Numbered from the stretch's first letter, positions 28,876-40,865 are shown. The stretch is 64,000 bases of DNA from Pseudomonas hydrolytica (GCF_021495345.1 NZ_CP099397.1:1736001-1800000), one strand, 5' to 3'. A program made the numbers and translations. The notes: generated by a model from the letters alone, not told the origin.

Positions 28876-29892
28876 ATGCTGGTAATGCGCCCTGCGCAAA
28901 TGGCGGACCTGGCGGATGTGCAGCGACTTGCCGCCGATAGCCCGGTGGGCGTCACTTCACTGCCGGACGACGCCGATCGGCTGCGTGACAAGATCGCTGC
29001 CTCCGAGGCGTCCTTCGCTGCCGAAGTCAGCTTCAACGGCGAGGAAAGCTATTTCTTCGTCCTCGAGGACAGCGACAGCGGGCGCCTGGTCGGCTGCTCG
29101 GCCATCGTCGCCTCGGCCGGCTACTCCGAACCGTTCTACAGCTTCCGCAACGAGACCTTCGTGCACAACTCGCGCGAGCTGAAGATCCACAACAAGATTC
29201 ACGTGCTGTCGCTGTGTCACGACCTGACCGGCAACAGCCTGCTCACCAGTTTCTACGTCGAGCGGCCGCTGGTCAGCAGCGTGTTCGCCGAGCTCAACTC
29301 GCGTGGCCGCCTGCTGTTCATGGCCGGTCATCCCGAGCGCTTCGCCGACGCGGTGGTGGTGGAGATCGTCGGCCACAGCGACGAGCACGGCGATTCGCCG
29401 TTCTGGGACGCCGTGGGGCGCAACTTCTTCGACATGAACTACGCCGAGGCCGAGCGTCTGTGCGGGCTCAAGAGCCGCACCTTCCTCGCCGAACTCATGC
29501 CGCATTACCCCATCTACGTGCCGCTGCTGCCGGACGAGGCGCAAGAGGCCATGGGACAGGTGCATCCGCGGGCGCAGATCACCTTCGACATCCTGATGCG
29601 TGAAGGTTTCGAGACCGACCACTACATCGACATCTTCGATGGCGGTCCGACCCTGCACGCCCGCACTTCGGGCATTCGCAGCATCGCCCAGAGCCGTCTG
29701 GTGCCGGTGAAGATCGGTGAGGCCGAGACGAGTGGGCGCCAGTACCTGGTCAGCAACGGCCAGTTGCAGGATTTCCGCGCCATCGTCGCCGACCTCGACT
29801 GGGTGCCGGGCAAACCCGTGACGCTCAGCCCGCAGGCTGCCGAGGCGCTGGGTGTCGGCGAGGGCGCCAGCGTCAGGCTGGTGGCGGTTTAA
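28876..29892 (+). CDS. aruF: Arginine N-succinyltransferase, alpha subunit
   Basis: The 338-residue AstA-family protein (MLVMRPAQMADLADVQRLAA) belongs to the GNAT-like arginine succinyltransferases that join succinyl-CoA to L-arginine, the first step of the pathway. Pseudomonas uses a heteromer of AruF (alpha) and AruG (beta), encoded by this gene and the next. A AAAAGGAG ribosome site precedes the ATG. Shared blocks between the two subunits (DMTGNS/DLTGNS, SPFWE/SPFWD, AELMP) show their origin by duplication. Confidence 0.95.
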   Translation: MLVMRPAQMADLADVQRLAADSPVGVTSLPDDADRLRDKIAASEASFAAEVSFNGEESYFFVLEDSDSGRLVGCSAIVASAGYSEPFYSFRNETFVHNSRELKIHNKIHVLSLCHDLTGNSLLTSFYVERPLVSSVFAELNSRGRLLFMAGHPERFADAVVVEIVGHSDEHGDSPFWDAVGRNFFDMNYAEAERLCGLKSRTFLAELMPHYPIYVPLLPDEAQEAMGQVHPRAQITFDILMREGFETDHYIDIFDGGPTLHARTSGIRSIAQSRLVPVKIGEAETSGRQYLVSNGQLQDFRAIVADLDWVPGKPVTLSPQAAEALGVGEGASVRLVAV

Positions 29893-29949
29893 ACCGAGGC
29901 GGCGAGTCGACACTGGCCGCTTCAAGCAAATAGCTGATCCGGAGGATCC

Positions 29950-30966
29950 ATGATCGTTCGTCCCGTGCGCAATGCCGACTTGCCGGCCTTGATCGACCTG
30001 GCGCGCAGTACCGGCACCGGCCTGACTACCCTGCCGGCCAACGAGGAGCGCCTGGCGCATCGGGTTGACTGGGCCGAGAAGGCCTTCCGCGGCCAGGCCG
30101 AACGAGCCGACGCCGACTATCTGTTCGTGCTGGAGGACGATGCCGGCAAGGTGGTCGGCATTTCCGCCGTGGCCGGCGCGGTGGGGCTGCGTGAGCCCTG
30201 GTACAACTACCGGGTCGGCCTGACCGTGTGCGCCTCGCAGGAGCTGAACATCCATCGCCAGGTGCCGACCCTGTTCCTGGCCAACGACATGACCGGCAAC
30301 TCCGAGCTGTGCTCGCTGTTCCTGCACGCCGATCATCGCACCGGCTTGAACGGCCGCCTGCTGTCGAAGGCGCGCTTTCTGTTCATCGCCGAGTTCCGCG
30401 AGCTGTTCGGCGACAAGGTGATCGCCGAGATGCGCGGCATGTCCGATGCCAGCGGCCGCTCGCCGTTCTGGGAAAGCCTTGGCCGGCACTTCTTCAAGAT
30501 GGAGTTCTGCCAGGCGGACTACCTCACCGGGGTCGGCAACAAGGCCTTCATCGCCGAGCTGATGCCCAAGTTTCCGCTCTACACCTGCTTCCTTTCCGAC
30601 GAGGCACGTGCGGTGATCGGCCGCGTGCATCCCGATACCGAGCCCGCCCTGAGCATGCTCAAGGCCGAGGGCTTCAGCTACCAGGGGTACGTCGACATCT
30701 TCGACGCGGGCCCGGCCATCGAGGCGGAAACCGCGAAAATCCGCGCCGTGCGCGATAGCCAGAACCTGGTGCTGGCGATCGGCACGCCGGGCGACGATGC
30801 CGCGCCCTTCCTGGTGCACAACCGCAAGCGCGAGGGCTGTCGCATCACCGCGGCCCCGGCGCGCCTGGCCGCCGGCACCCTGGTGGTCGACCCGCTGACG
30901 GCCAGGCGTCTGCAGCTGTCGGCAGGCGATCAGGTGCGCGCCGTAGCGCTGTCGGCAAAGAGTTAA
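29950..30966 (+). CDS. aruG: Arginine N-succinyltransferase, beta subunit
   Basis: The 338-residue second AstA-family subunit (MIVRPVRNADLPALIDLARS) has exactly the same length as AruF and a parallel motif order. It forms the active succinyltransferase with AruF. The ATG at 29950 has GGAGG just upstream. Divergence between the two proteins is large, so the duplication is old. Confidence 0.95.
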   Translation: MIVRPVRNADLPALIDLARSTGTGLTTLPANEERLAHRVDWAEKAFRGQAERADADYLFVLEDDAGKVVGISAVAGAVGLREPWYNYRVGLTVCASQELNIHRQVPTLFLANDMTGNSELCSLFLHADHRTGLNGRLLSKARFLFIAEFRELFGDKVIAEMRGMSDASGRSPFWESLGRHFFKMEFCQADYLTGVGNKAFIAELMPKFPLYTCFLSDEARAVIGRVHPDTEPALSMLKAEGFSYQGYVDIFDAGPAIEAETAKIRAVRDSQNLVLAIGTPGDDAAPFLVHNRKREGCRITAAPARLAAGTLVVDPLTARRLQLSAGDQVRAVALSAKS

Positions 30967-31024
30967 GAGTCTTTCGTTTTCCGCGGCGGGCCTCCGGGAG
31001 CGCCGATGAATGCTGGAGTGATAG

Positions 31025-32493
<1,469 letters not shown>

Positions 32494-32494
<1 letters not shown>

Positions 32495-33840
32495 TGACTG
32501 CCTATGAAATGAACTTCGACGGCCTGGTGGGGCCGACCCACAACTACGGTGGGCTGTCCTACGGCAACGTCGCATCGCAGAGCAACAGCCAGGCGATCTC
32601 CAATCCGAAGGAGGCCGCCAAGCAGGGTCTGGCGAAGATGAGGGCGCTCATGGACATGGGCTTCAAGCAGGGCGTTCTGGCCCCGCAGGAGCGTCCGGAT
32701 GTGGCCGCGCTGCGCCGTCTGGGCTTCACCGGCAGCGATCCCGAGGTGATTGCCCGTGCCGCGCGCGAGGCCATGCCGCTGCTGGTGGCGAGCTGCTCGG
32801 CGTCGAGCATGTGGACGGCCAACGCCTGCACCGTCAGCCCCAGCGCCGATACGGCCGACGCTCGCGTGCATTTCACGGCCGCCAACCTCAACTGCAAGTT
32901 CCACCGCTCGATCGAGCATCCGACCACCAGTCGCGTGCTGCAGGCCATGTTCGCCAGCCAGGAGCATTTCGCGCATCACCCGGCCTTGCCGGCGGTCAGT
33001 CAGTTCGGCGACGAGGGCGCGGCCAACCACACGCGCTTCTGCAAGAGCTATGGCGAGCCTGGCGTGGAGTTCTTCGTCTACGGCCGCAGCGCCTTCGACA
33101 GCCGCTACCCGGCACCGGCACGTTATCCGGCGCGGCAGACCCTGGAGGCCAGCCAGGCGGTGGCGCGCCTGCACGGGCTGAGCGAGGAGGGCGTGGTGTA
33201 CGCCCAGCAGAACCCGGCGGTGATCGACCAGGGCGTGTTCCACAACGACGTGATCGCCGTGGGCAACGGCGAAGTGCTGTTCTATCACCAGGACGCCTTC
33301 CTCGACACCGACAAGGTACTGGGCGAACTGGGTAGCAAGCTGGCCGGTCGTGGCGGCAACTTCCAGGCGGTCTGCGTGCCCAACAGCGCAGTGAGCGTGG
33401 AGGATGCGGTCAAGTCCTACCTGTTCAACAGCCAGCTGCTGACCCGCGCCGACGGCAGCATGCTGCTGGTGGTCCCGGAGGAGTGCCGTAACAACGCCAG
33501 CGTCTGGCGCTACCTGGAGCAGCTGACTGCCGGCAATGGTCCGATCCGCGAAGTACGGGTGTTCGACCTCAAGCAGAGCATGCAGAACGGCGGTGGTCCG
33601 GCCTGTCTGCGCCTGCGCGTGGCGCTCAAGGAGCAGGAACTGGCCGCGGTCAATCCGGGGGTGGTGATGAGCCTCGAATTGCATGACAGGCTGGTGGCCT
33701 GGGTCGACAAGCATTACCGTGACCGTCTCAGCGAGGCCGATCTGGCCGATCCGCAATTGCTGATCGAGTGCCGCACGGCATTGGATGAACTGACGCAGAT
33801 CCTTAAACTGGGCTCGGTCTATCCTTTCCAGATGACCTGA
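32494..33840 (+). CDS. aruB: N-succinylarginine dihydrolase
   Basis: The 448-residue AstB enzyme hydrolyses N2-succinylarginine to succinylornithine, 2 NH3 and CO2. The N-terminus ([19 protein letters not shown]) and the catalytic Cys in [12 protein letters not shown] near residue 370 mark this member of the pentein superfamily. It overlaps aruD by 1 bp. Confidence 0.96.
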
Positions 33841-33865
33841 ACCTGGCCCCCACCTCGGAGATTTT

Positions 33866-34144
33866 ATGAGCGACGCCCTGCAACTGATTCTCGAAGATAA
33901 CGACGGCACCCAGCTGGAAACCTCCTGCAGCCGTTTTGCCGTGGTCTGGCAGGGCAAGGAGCTGTGGGTCCAGGCCGTTGGCGATCAGTTGCTGATCGGC
34001 GTCGACGTGGAGGAGGGCGACAGCGAGTACGCCAACCTGCTGCTGCGCCCCCAGGCCACCAATCTGGTCAGCCTGCAGCTGGAGATGGAGCCGGCGATCG
34101 CCGACGAGGATGATCATGTTCACGGCCCGGACTGCAATCACTAA
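33866..34144 (+). CDS. Small conserved hypothetical protein in the aru operon
   Basis: This 92-residue acidic protein has no signal peptide or membrane segment and no catalytic motif I recognise. Its C-terminus, HVHGPDCNH, holds three His and one Cys and could bind metal. It sits 25 bp after aruB and 17 bp before aruE in the same direction. P. aeruginosa has a similar-sized uncharacterised gene between aruB and aruE (PA0900, recalled from memory). Co-localisation suggests a link to arginine breakdown, possibly as a metal donor or partner of the zinc enzyme AruE; this is inference only. Confidence 0.8.
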   Translation: MSDALQLILEDNDGTQLETSCSRFAVVWQGKELWVQAVGDQLLIGVDVEEGDSEYANLLLRPQATNLVSLQLEMEPAIADEDDHVHGPDCNH

Positions 34145-34161
34145 GCCCTGAGGAGTGTCCG

Positions 34162-35175
34162 ATGCTTGCTCTCGGCAAACTGCTTGAACTGACCCTGGCC
34201 GGCCACGAGCCGTCGGCGAAGATCCAGCTGACCCCCGATGGCACGCGCTTGCGCTGGCTGGATGAGGGTGCGCTGGAGATTACCCCGCCGGCTGCGCGCG
34301 ACAACGGCCTCGACCTGCTGCTGTCGGCCGGCATCCACGGCAACGAAACCGCGCCCATCGAGTTGCTCGACCGCCTGTTGCGCGGTATCGCACGCAACGA
34401 GCTGCATCCGGCGGCGCGCATTCTCTTCCTGTTCGGCAATCCCGAGGCCATGCGCCGCGGCGAGCGCTTCGTCGAGCAGGACATCAACCGCCTGTTCAAC
34501 GGTCGCCACGAGCAATCCAGCGGCTTCGAGGCCATCCGTGCCTGCGATCTGGAACACCTGGCGGCCACCTTCTTTGGCAAGGACACCGGTCGCACCCGTC
34601 TGCATTACGACCTGCACACCGCCATCCGCGGCTCGAAGATCGAGCAGTTCGCCCTCTATCCCTGGCACGAAGGGCGTACCCACTCGCGCCGCGAACTGCA
34701 GCGTCTGCGCGCCGCCGGGATCGAAGCCGTGCTGCTGCAGAACAAGGGTTCGATCACCTTCAGTTCCTACACCTACGGACAGCTCGGCGCCGAGGCTTTC
34801 ACCCTCGAACTGGGCAAGGCGCGTGCGTTCGGCCAGAACCAGCTGGTCAATCTCGACCTGCTGGAAAATGCCCTGCAGGCGCTGATCGAAGGACGCGAGG
34901 TGATCGACGACGAGCCGACGCTCGACGGCCTGCAGCTGTTCGCCGTATCGCGCGAGATCATCAAGCACAGCGACAGCTTCCAGCTGCACCTGCCGGCCGA
35001 TATCGAGAACTTCACCGAGCTCGAACCCGGCTACCTGCTCGCCGAGGACATCGCCGACACCCGCTGGGTGGTGGAAGAGCAGAATGCGCGCATCATCTTC
35101 CCCAATCCCAAGGTCAAGAACGGTCTGCGTGCGGGCATCCTGATCGTGCCGGACGACGGCGCAGGCTTGGCGTAG
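34162..35175 (+). CDS. aruE: Succinylglutamate desuccinylase
   Basis: The 337-residue AstE/aspartoacylase-family zinc hydrolase splits N-succinylglutamate into succinate and glutamate, the last pathway step. Zinc ligands are visible in [11 protein letters not shown] and [10 protein letters not shown], and the catalytic Glu is likely in [14 protein letters not shown] precedes the ATG. It is the last gene of the operon, and a REP-like repeat follows. Confidence 0.95.
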   Translation: MLALGKLLELTLAGHEPSAKIQLTPDGTRLRWLDEGALEITPPAARDNGLDLLLSAGIHGNETAPIELLDRLLRGIARNELHPAARILFLFGNPEAMRRGERFVEQDINRLFNGRHEQSSGFEAIRACDLEHLAATFFGKDTGRTRLHYDLHTAIRGSKIEQFALYPWHEGRTHSRRELQRLRAAGIEAVLLQNKGSITFSSYTYGQLGAEAFTLELGKARAFGQNQLVNLDLLENALQALIEGREVIDDEPTLDGLQLFAVSREIIKHSDSFQLHLPADIENFTELEPGYLLAEDIADTRWVVEEQNARIIFPNPKVKNGLRAGILIVPDDGAGLA

Positions 35176-35235
35176 CCAGGGCGCCTTCCGGGAACTGACG
35201 TTGCGTCTGCCATCCCCGGATTTGCTCCGGGCTAC
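35172..35235. repeat. REP-like inverted repeat (GTAGCCCGGATG family), copy 3, left arm decayed
   Basis: The right arm 35215-35235 (CCCGGATTTGCTCCGGGCTAC) is well preserved, while the left arm 35172-35192 (GTAGCCAGGGCGCCTTCCGGG) is degenerate and starts within the aruE stop codon. It closes the aru operon. Confidence 0.6.
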
Positions 35236-35333
35236 GTCGCTGGGCAAGCAGCTTTATTGCTCAACTGTACCTTGTGATTGTCCGGGCGACCTCTTTAGCA
35301 TGAGCCTTTCGCCAATTGCCGGGAAAGCCTGCC

Positions 35334-36338
35334 ATGCCTCTGATCGACCTGCGTAGCGACACCGTCACCCAACCCACTGCCGCCATGCGCGAAGCCATGA
35401 TGGCTGCCGAGCTGGGCGACGATGTCTATGGCGAAGACCCCAGCGTCAACCGTCTGGAAGCCTGGTTGGCCGACCAGCTGGGCTTTGCAGCCGGATTGTT
35501 CGTGCCGACCGGCACCATGAGCAACCTGCTCGGCCTGATGGCCCACTGCGAGCGTGGCGACGAGTACATCGTCGGCCAGCAAGCGCATACCTACAAGTAC
35601 GAGGGCGGCGGTGCGGCCGTGCTCGGCTCCATCCAGCCGCAGCCCATCGACGGCGAGGCCGATGGCTCGCTGGACCTGGCCAAGGTCGAGGCGGCGATCA
35701 AGCAGGACGACTTCCACTTCGCCCGTACCCGCCTGCTGGCGCTGGAAAACACCATGCAGGGCAAGGTGCTGCCGCTCGACTACCTGGCTGCCGCCCGCGA
35801 GCTGACGCTGCGCCGAGGTCTGGGCCTGCACCTGGACGGCGCGCGGCTATACAACGCCGCGGTCAAGCTGGGCGTGCCGGCACGGGAGATCACCCGGCAT
35901 TTCGATTCCGTCTCGGTGTGCCTGTCCAAGGGCCTCGGTGCGCCGGTCGGTTCGGTGCTGTGCGGCAGCGCGGCGCTGATCGGCAAGGCGCGGCGTCTGC
36001 GCAAGATGGTTGGCGGCGGCATGCGCCAGGCCGGCGTGCTGGCGGCGGCGGGGCTGTATGCGCTGCAGCATCAGGTCGAGCGCCTGGCCGAGGATCACGC
36101 CAACGCCGCACGTCTGGGCGAGGGCCTGGCCGCACTGGGCTACAGCGTCGAACCGGTGCAGACCAACATGGTTTATGTGCAGCTCGGCGAGCGCGCCGGG
36201 CAGATCAAGGCCTTCATGGCCGAACGCGGCATCGCCGTCAGCGCGGCGCCACGCCTGCGTCTGGTCACCCATCTGGACGTCAGCGCCGAGCAAATCGAGC
36301 AGGTGATCGAGGCCTTTGCCGTTTTTCGCTCGCTTTGA
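35334..36338 (+). CDS. ltaE: Low-specificity L-threonine aldolase
   Basis: The 334-residue PLP enzyme starts [13 protein letters not shown], the classic threonine aldolase N-terminus. It holds the PLP lysine in [13 protein letters not shown] and the cofactor Asp in [11 protein letters not shown]. It cleaves threonine or allo-threonine to glycine and acetaldehyde. I took ATG at 35334; an in-frame start 18 bp earlier adds 6 residues. It stands alone between aruE and alaS. Confidence 0.92.
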   Translation: MPLIDLRSDTVTQPTAAMREAMMAAELGDDVYGEDPSVNRLEAWLADQLGFAAGLFVPTGTMSNLLGLMAHCERGDEYIVGQQAHTYKYEGGGAAVLGSIQPQPIDGEADGSLDLAKVEAAIKQDDFHFARTRLLALENTMQGKVLPLDYLAAARELTLRRGLGLHLDGARLYNAAVKLGVPAREITRHFDSVSVCLSKGLGAPVGSVLCGSAALIGKARRLRKMVGGGMRQAGVLAAAGLYALQHQVERLAEDHANAARLGEGLAALGYSVEPVQTNMVYVQLGERAGQIKAFMAERGIAVSAAPRLRLVTHLDVSAEQIEQVIEAFAVFRSL

Positions 36339-36406
36339 GTCGTAACCGCAGCGTCTGATAGGCGCCTGCTATCAACAAAGGCACTAGCCGCGCGCGGTGG
36401 GCCCGA

Positions 36407-36412
36407 TATAAT
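36407..36412 (+). promoter_or_regulatory. Candidate sigma-70 -10 box for alaS
   Basis: A perfect TATAAT lies 53 bp before the alaS ATG in GC-rich surroundings. No good -35 box is seen at 16-18 bp upstream (CTAGCC). Confidence 0.5.
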
Positions 36413-36464
36413 GCGGCCCTTTGCCGGCTTTTGCCGTGGCCGCCTGTTTCCTTGGAAGACCCCT

Positions 36465-39089
36465 ATGAAAAGCGCAGAAATCCGTGAAGCCTTCCTGAGC
36501 TTCTTCGAAGAAAAAGGGCACACCCGTGTCGCTTCCAGCTCGCTGATCCCGGCGAACGACCCGACCCTGCTGTTCACCAACGCGGGCATGAACCAGTTCA
36601 AGGATTGCTTCCTGGGCCTGGAAAAGCGCGCCTACACCCGCGCCACCACCAGCCAGAAGTGCGTGCGTGCCGGCGGCAAGCACAACGACCTGGAAAACGT
36701 CGGCTACACCGCGCGCCACCACACCTTCTTCGAAATGCTGGGCAACTTCAGCTTCGGCGACTACTTCAAGCGCGATGCCATCCATTACGCCTGGGAATTC
36801 CTCACCTCCGACAAGTGGCTGAACCTGCCCAAGGAAAAGCTCTGGGTCACCGTCTATGCCACCGATGACGAAGCCTACGAGATCTGGAACAAGGAAATCG
36901 GCGTACCGGCCGAGCGCATGATCCGCATCGGCGACAACAAGGGCGCGCCCTATGCGTCCGACAACTTCTGGGCAATGGGCGACACCGGCCCGTGCGGCCC
37001 GTGCACCGAGATCTTCTTCGACCACGGCGAGCACATCTGGGGCGGCCCGCCCGGCAGCCCGGAGGAAGATGGCGACCGCTACATCGAGATCTGGAACAAC
37101 GTGTTCATGCAGTTCAACCGTACTGCCGATGGCGTGCTGCACCCGCTGCCGGCGCCCTCGGTGGACACCGGCATGGGCCTGGAGCGCATCAGCGCCGTGC
37201 TGCAGCACGTCAATTCCAACTACGAGATCGACCTGTTCCAGAACCTGCTGGCCGCCTCGGCCAAGGCCATCGGCTGTGCCAACGAAGGCCAGGCTTCGCT
37301 GAAGGTGGTGGCGGACCACATCCGCTCCTGCAGCTTCCTGATCGCCGACGGGGTGACCCCGTCCAACGAAGGCCGTGGCTACGTGCTGCGCCGCATCGTG
37401 CGTCGCGCCTGCCGTCACGGCAACAAGCTGGGTGCCAAGGGCAGCTTCTTCTACCAGATCGTCGCCGCCCTGGTGGCCGAGATGGGCGAAGCCTTCCCCG
37501 AGCTCAAGCAGCAGCAGGCGCACATCGAGCGCGTGCTGAAGACCGAGGAAGAGCAGTTCGCCAAGACCCTGGAACAGGGCCTGAAAATCCTCGAGCAGGA
37601 TCTGGCCGGCCTGCAGGGCTCGGTCATCCCGGGCGACATCGTGTTCAAGCTGTACGACACCTACGGCTTCCCGGTCGACCTGACTGCCGACATCGCCCGC
37701 GAGCGCGAACTGTCGGTGGACGAAGAAGGCTTCGAGCGCGAGATGGAGGCGCAGCGCGAGCGCGCCCGTTCCGCCAGCGCCTTCGGCATGGATTACAACG
37801 CGCTGGTCAAGGTCGACGCCGACACCCGCTTCCTCGGCTACGAAGGCACCAGCGGCAGCGGCAAGATCATTGCCCTGTTCAAGGCAGGTGCTGCGGTCGA
37901 CAGCCTCGCCGAAGGCGAGGAGGGCGTGGTGGTGCTGGATCAGACTCCGTTCTACGCCGAATCCGGCGGCCAGATCGGCGACTGCGGTTATCTCGAGAGC
38001 GCCGGCGTGCGCTTCGACGTGCGTGACACCACCAAGGCCGGCGGCGCCTTCCTGCACCACGGGGTAGTGGTCAAGGGCGGCCTCTCCGTTGGCACCAGCG
38101 TCAAGGCCGAGGCCGAGGCCAGCGTGCGTCAGGCCACCGCGCTGAACCACTCTGCCACCCACCTGCTGCACGCCGCGCTGCGTCAGGTGCTGGGCGATCA
38201 CGTACAGCAGAAGGGCTCGCTGGTTGACAGTCAGCGTCTGCGCTTCGACTTCAGCCACTTCGAGGCGATCAAGCCCGAGCAGCTGAAACAGCTGGAAGAC
38301 ATCGTCAACGCCGAGATTCGCAAGAACTCCGAGGTCGAGACCGAGGAAACCGACATCGAAACCGCCAAGGCCAAGGGCGCCATGGCGCTGTTCGGCGAGA
38401 AGTACGGCGACCAGGTGCGCGTGCTGAGCATGGGCGGCGACTTCTCCGTCGAGCTGTGCGGCGGTACCCACGTCTCGCGTACCGGCGACATCGGCCTGTT
38501 CAAGATCACCAGCGAAGGTGGCGTGGCTGCTGGCGTGCGCCGTATCGAAGCGGTGACCGGTGCCGCTGCGCTGGCCTGGCTGAACGCGGCCGAGGAGCAG
38601 CTCAAGGAAGCCGCTTCCCTGGTCAAGGGCAGCCGCGACAACGTGCTGGACAAGCTCTCTGCCCTGATCGAGCGCAACCGTCAGCTGGAAAAGGAACTGG
38701 AGCAGCTCAAGGCCAAGGCCGCCAGCGCCGCCGGCAACGATCTGGCCGGTTCCGCCGCGGACGTGAAAGGCACCAAGGTGCTGGCTGCGCGTCTTGACGG
38801 CCTGGACGGCAAGGCACTGCTGGCGCTGGTCGACCAGTTGAAGAACAAGCTGGGCAGCGGCGTGATCCTGCTCGGCGGCGTGTTCGACGAGAAGGTGGTG
38901 CTGGTGGCCGGCGTGACCCAGGACCTGACTGCCAAGCTCAAGGCTGGCGACCTGATGCGTCAGGCCGCAGCTGCCGTGGGCGGCAAGGGTGGTGGTCGTC
39001 CGGACATGGCCCAGGGCGGCGGCGTCGATGCCGGCAAGCTGGACGAAGCGCTGGCACTGGCTGCGACTTTCGTCGAGCAGGGCCTGTAA
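36465..39089 (+). CDS. alaS: Alanyl-tRNA synthetase
   Basis: The 874-residue class II synthetase charges tRNA-Ala. The aminoacylation domain starts at the N-terminus ([20 protein letters not shown]). The editing domain has HSATH near residue 561 and CGGTH near 665, the zinc-binding set that clears mischarged Ser and Gly. The C-terminal C-Ala domain includes the conserved [15 protein letters not shown] at 36465 ([10 protein letters not shown]) matches the family; the frame extends 18 codons upstream over the promoter and is not coding. Confidence 0.97.
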   Translation: MKSAEIREAFLSFFEEKGHTRVASSSLIPANDPTLLFTNAGMNQFKDCFLGLEKRAYTRATTSQKCVRAGGKHNDLENVGYTARHHTFFEMLGNFSFGDYFKRDAIHYAWEFLTSDKWLNLPKEKLWVTVYATDDEAYEIWNKEIGVPAERMIRIGDNKGAPYASDNFWAMGDTGPCGPCTEIFFDHGEHIWGGPPGSPEEDGDRYIEIWNNVFMQFNRTADGVLHPLPAPSVDTGMGLERISAVLQHVNSNYEIDLFQNLLAASAKAIGCANEGQASLKVVADHIRSCSFLIADGVTPSNEGRGYVLRRIVRRACRHGNKLGAKGSFFYQIVAALVAEMGEAFPELKQQQAHIERVLKTEEEQFAKTLEQGLKILEQDLAGLQGSVIPGDIVFKLYDTYGFPVDLTADIARERELSVDEEGFEREMEAQRERARSASAFGMDYNALVKVDADTRFLGYEGTSGSGKIIALFKAGAAVDSLAEGEEGVVVLDQTPFYAESGGQIGDCGYLESAGVRFDVRDTTKAGGAFLHHGVVVKGGLSVGTSVKAEAEASVRQATALNHSATHLLHAALRQVLGDHVQQKGSLVDSQRLRFDFSHFEAIKPEQLKQLEDIVNAEIRKNSEVETEETDIETAKAKGAMALFGEKYGDQVRVLSMGGDFSVELCGGTHVSRTGDIGLFKITSEGGVAAGVRRIEAVTGAAALAWLNAAEEQLKEAASLVKGSRDNVLDKLSALIERNRQLEKELEQLKAKAASAAGNDLAGSAADVKGTKVLAARLDGLDGKALLALVDQLKNKLGSGVILLGGVFDEKVVLVAGVTQDLTAKLKAGDLMRQAAAAVGGKGGGRPDMAQGGGVDAGKLDEALALAATFVEQGL

Positions 39090-39191
39090 CAGGTGGGAAA
39101 GCGGGGCCCGCAGTGCGTCCGGCGGGCCTTGGCAGTGTGACCCGATGCGGGTTTAATGGGCGCCCTTCGAGGAATCAGGCGGCTTTTTGAA

Positions 39192-40430
39192 ATGGCTTTG
39201 ATCGTACAGAAGTTTGGGGGCACCTCCGTCGGCACCGTCGAGCGTATCCAGCAGGTGGCCGAGAAGGTTAAGAAGTTCCGCGAGAAAGGCGACGACATCG
39301 TCGTCGTGGTTTCTGCCATGAGCGGCGAAACCAACCGCCTGATCGATCTGGCCAAACAGATCAGCGACGGCGAGCCGGTCCCGCGTGAACTGGATGTCAT
39401 GGTCTCCACTGGTGAGCAGGTGACCATCGCCCTGCTGGCCATGGCGCTGATCAAACGTGGTGTGCCGGCGGTGTCCTACACCGGCAACCAGGTGCGCATC
39501 CTCACCGACAGCGCCTACAACAAGGCGCGCATTCTGCAGATCGATGACCAGAAGATTCGCGCCGATCTCAAGGCCGGTCGTGTGGTCGTCGTCGCCGGTT
39601 TCCAGGGCGTGGACGAGCACGGCAGCATCACCACCCTCGGTCGTGGCGGTTCCGATACCACCGGCGTGGCCCTGGCGGCAGCGCTGAAGGCCGACGAATG
39701 CCAGATCTACACCGACGTCGATGGCGTCTATACCACCGACCCGCGCGTGGTGCCCAAGGCCCAGCGTCTGGAGAAGATCACCTTCGAGGAAATGCTGGAA
39801 ATGGCCAGCCTCGGCTCCAAGGTGCTGCAGATCCGCTCGGTGGAGTTCGCCGGCAAGTACAACGTCCCGCTGCGCGTCCTGCACAGCTTCCAGGAGGGGC
39901 CGGGCACCCTCATTACCCTTGATGAAGAGGAATCCATGGAACAGCCGATCATTTCCGGCATCGCTTTCAATCGCGACGAAGCCAAGCTGACCATCCGTGG
40001 GGTACCGGATATCCCCGGCATCGCCTTCAAGATTCTCGGCCCGATCAGTGCCGCCAACATCGAAGTGGACATGATCGTGCAGAACGTCTCGCACGATAAC
40101 ACCACCGATTTCACCTTCACCGTGCACCGCAACGACTACAACAACGCCCTGGGCGTGCTGCAGAAGACCGCAGACGAGCTGGGCGCCCGTGAGGTGGTCG
40201 GTGACACCAACATCGCCAAGGTCTCCATCGTCGGTGTCGGCATGCGCTCTCACGCCGGTGTCGCCAGCCGCATGTTCGAAGCGCTGGCCAAGGAGACCAT
40301 CAACATCCAGATGATCTCCACCTCGGAAATCAAGGTCTCCGTGGTCATCGAGGAGAAGTACCTGGAACTGGCGGTGCGTGCCCTGCACACGGCGTTCGAA
40401 CTGGACGCGCCGTCCCGACAGGGCGAGTGA
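39192..40430 (+). CDS. lysC: Aspartate kinase (lysine-sensitive, alpha with likely internal beta)
   Basis: The 412-residue aspartokinase phosphorylates aspartate at the entry to lysine, threonine and methionine synthesis. KFGGTSVG opens the kinase domain, and two ACT domains fill the C-terminal third. ATG at 39192 (MALIVQKFGG) fits the family; a frame extension of 12 codons is not conserved. An internal in-frame ATG at 39936 (codon 249), preceded by GAAGAGG at 5 nt, could give a separate regulatory beta subunit, as in alpha2beta2 aspartokinases. It lies about 100 bp after alaS and is closed by a strong terminator. Confidence 0.96.
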   Translation: MALIVQKFGGTSVGTVERIQQVAEKVKKFREKGDDIVVVVSAMSGETNRLIDLAKQISDGEPVPRELDVMVSTGEQVTIALLAMALIKRGVPAVSYTGNQVRILTDSAYNKARILQIDDQKIRADLKAGRVVVVAGFQGVDEHGSITTLGRGGSDTTGVALAAALKADECQIYTDVDGVYTTDPRVVPKAQRLEKITFEEMLEMASLGSKVLQIRSVEFAGKYNVPLRVLHSFQEGPGTLITLDEEESMEQPIISGIAFNRDEAKLTIRGVPDIPGIAFKILGPISAANIEVDMIVQNVSHDNTTDFTFTVHRNDYNNALGVLQKTADELGAREVVGDTNIAKVSIVGVGMRSHAGVASRMFEALAKETINIQMISTSEIKVSVVIEEKYLELAVRALHTAFELDAPSRQGE

Positions 40431-40442
40431 TACCTGTTACCC

Positions 40443-40478
40443 GAAAGGCGCGGCTGGTTCCGCGCCTTTCGTCTTTTT
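40443..40478 (+). terminator. Rho-independent terminator after lysC
   Basis: GAAAGGCGCGG (40443-40453) and CCGCGCCTTTC (40460-40470) form a perfect 11-bp stem with a 6-nt loop, followed by GTCTTTTT. Confidence 0.9.
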
Positions 40479-40618
40479 GCCCAGCTCGCGGGAACTTTCT
40501 TTCTGCGCGGGCTGGTCAATACTTGGGTGAGGTTTCCCGGCTTGATTTAGCAGGAAGCTGACACCATTTTCTTTTTTGCAGACTGTTGTCCCGAAATGTA
40601 ATCCGTAAGGAGAAAGGA

Positions 40619-40804
40619 ATGCTGATTCTGACTCGCCGGGTCGGAGAGACCCTGATGGTCGGTGATGATGTGACTGTCACCGTGTTGGGCGTGAAAGGTA
40701 ACCAGGTGCGTATTGGTGTCAATGCGCCGAAAGAGGTTGCCGTACACCGTGAAGAAATCTACCAGCGCATCCAGAAAGAGAAGGGTGACGAACCAAGCCA
40801 CTAA
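40619..40804 (+). CDS. rsmA: Post-transcriptional regulator RsmA/CsrA
   Basis: The 61-residue RNA-binding protein has the full CsrA sequence pattern ([20 protein letters not shown] ... [19 protein letters not shown]) with the RNA-contacting Arg44 region intact. It binds GGA motifs in mRNA leaders and controls secretion, motility and biofilm genes. ATG at 40619 was chosen because it starts the family; the frame extends 11 codons upstream. The leader ends AAGGAGAAAGGAATG, with two GGA motifs at the ribosome site. It lies between lysC and tRNA-Ser, the same place as in P. aeruginosa. Confidence 0.97.
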
Positions 40805-40823
40805 TTTTTCTACAAATTTTTGT

Positions 40824-40851
40824 TTGCAAACGGGGAAAACATGTTTATCAT
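40824..40851 (+). promoter_or_regulatory. Candidate tRNA operon promoter
   Basis: TTGCAA (40824-40829), a 16-bp spacer and TATCAT (40846-40851) are followed by the GC-rich stretch GCGCCCCG before tRNA-Ser. A GC-rich discriminator is typical of stringently controlled stable-RNA promoters. Confidence 0.6.
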
Positions 40852-40865
40852 GCGCCCCGTGTTGC

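Noticed and set aside
36384..38471. A 695-codon minus-strand frame opposite alaS
   Set aside because: Antisense to the catalytic core of alanyl-tRNA synthetase; explained by codon bias.
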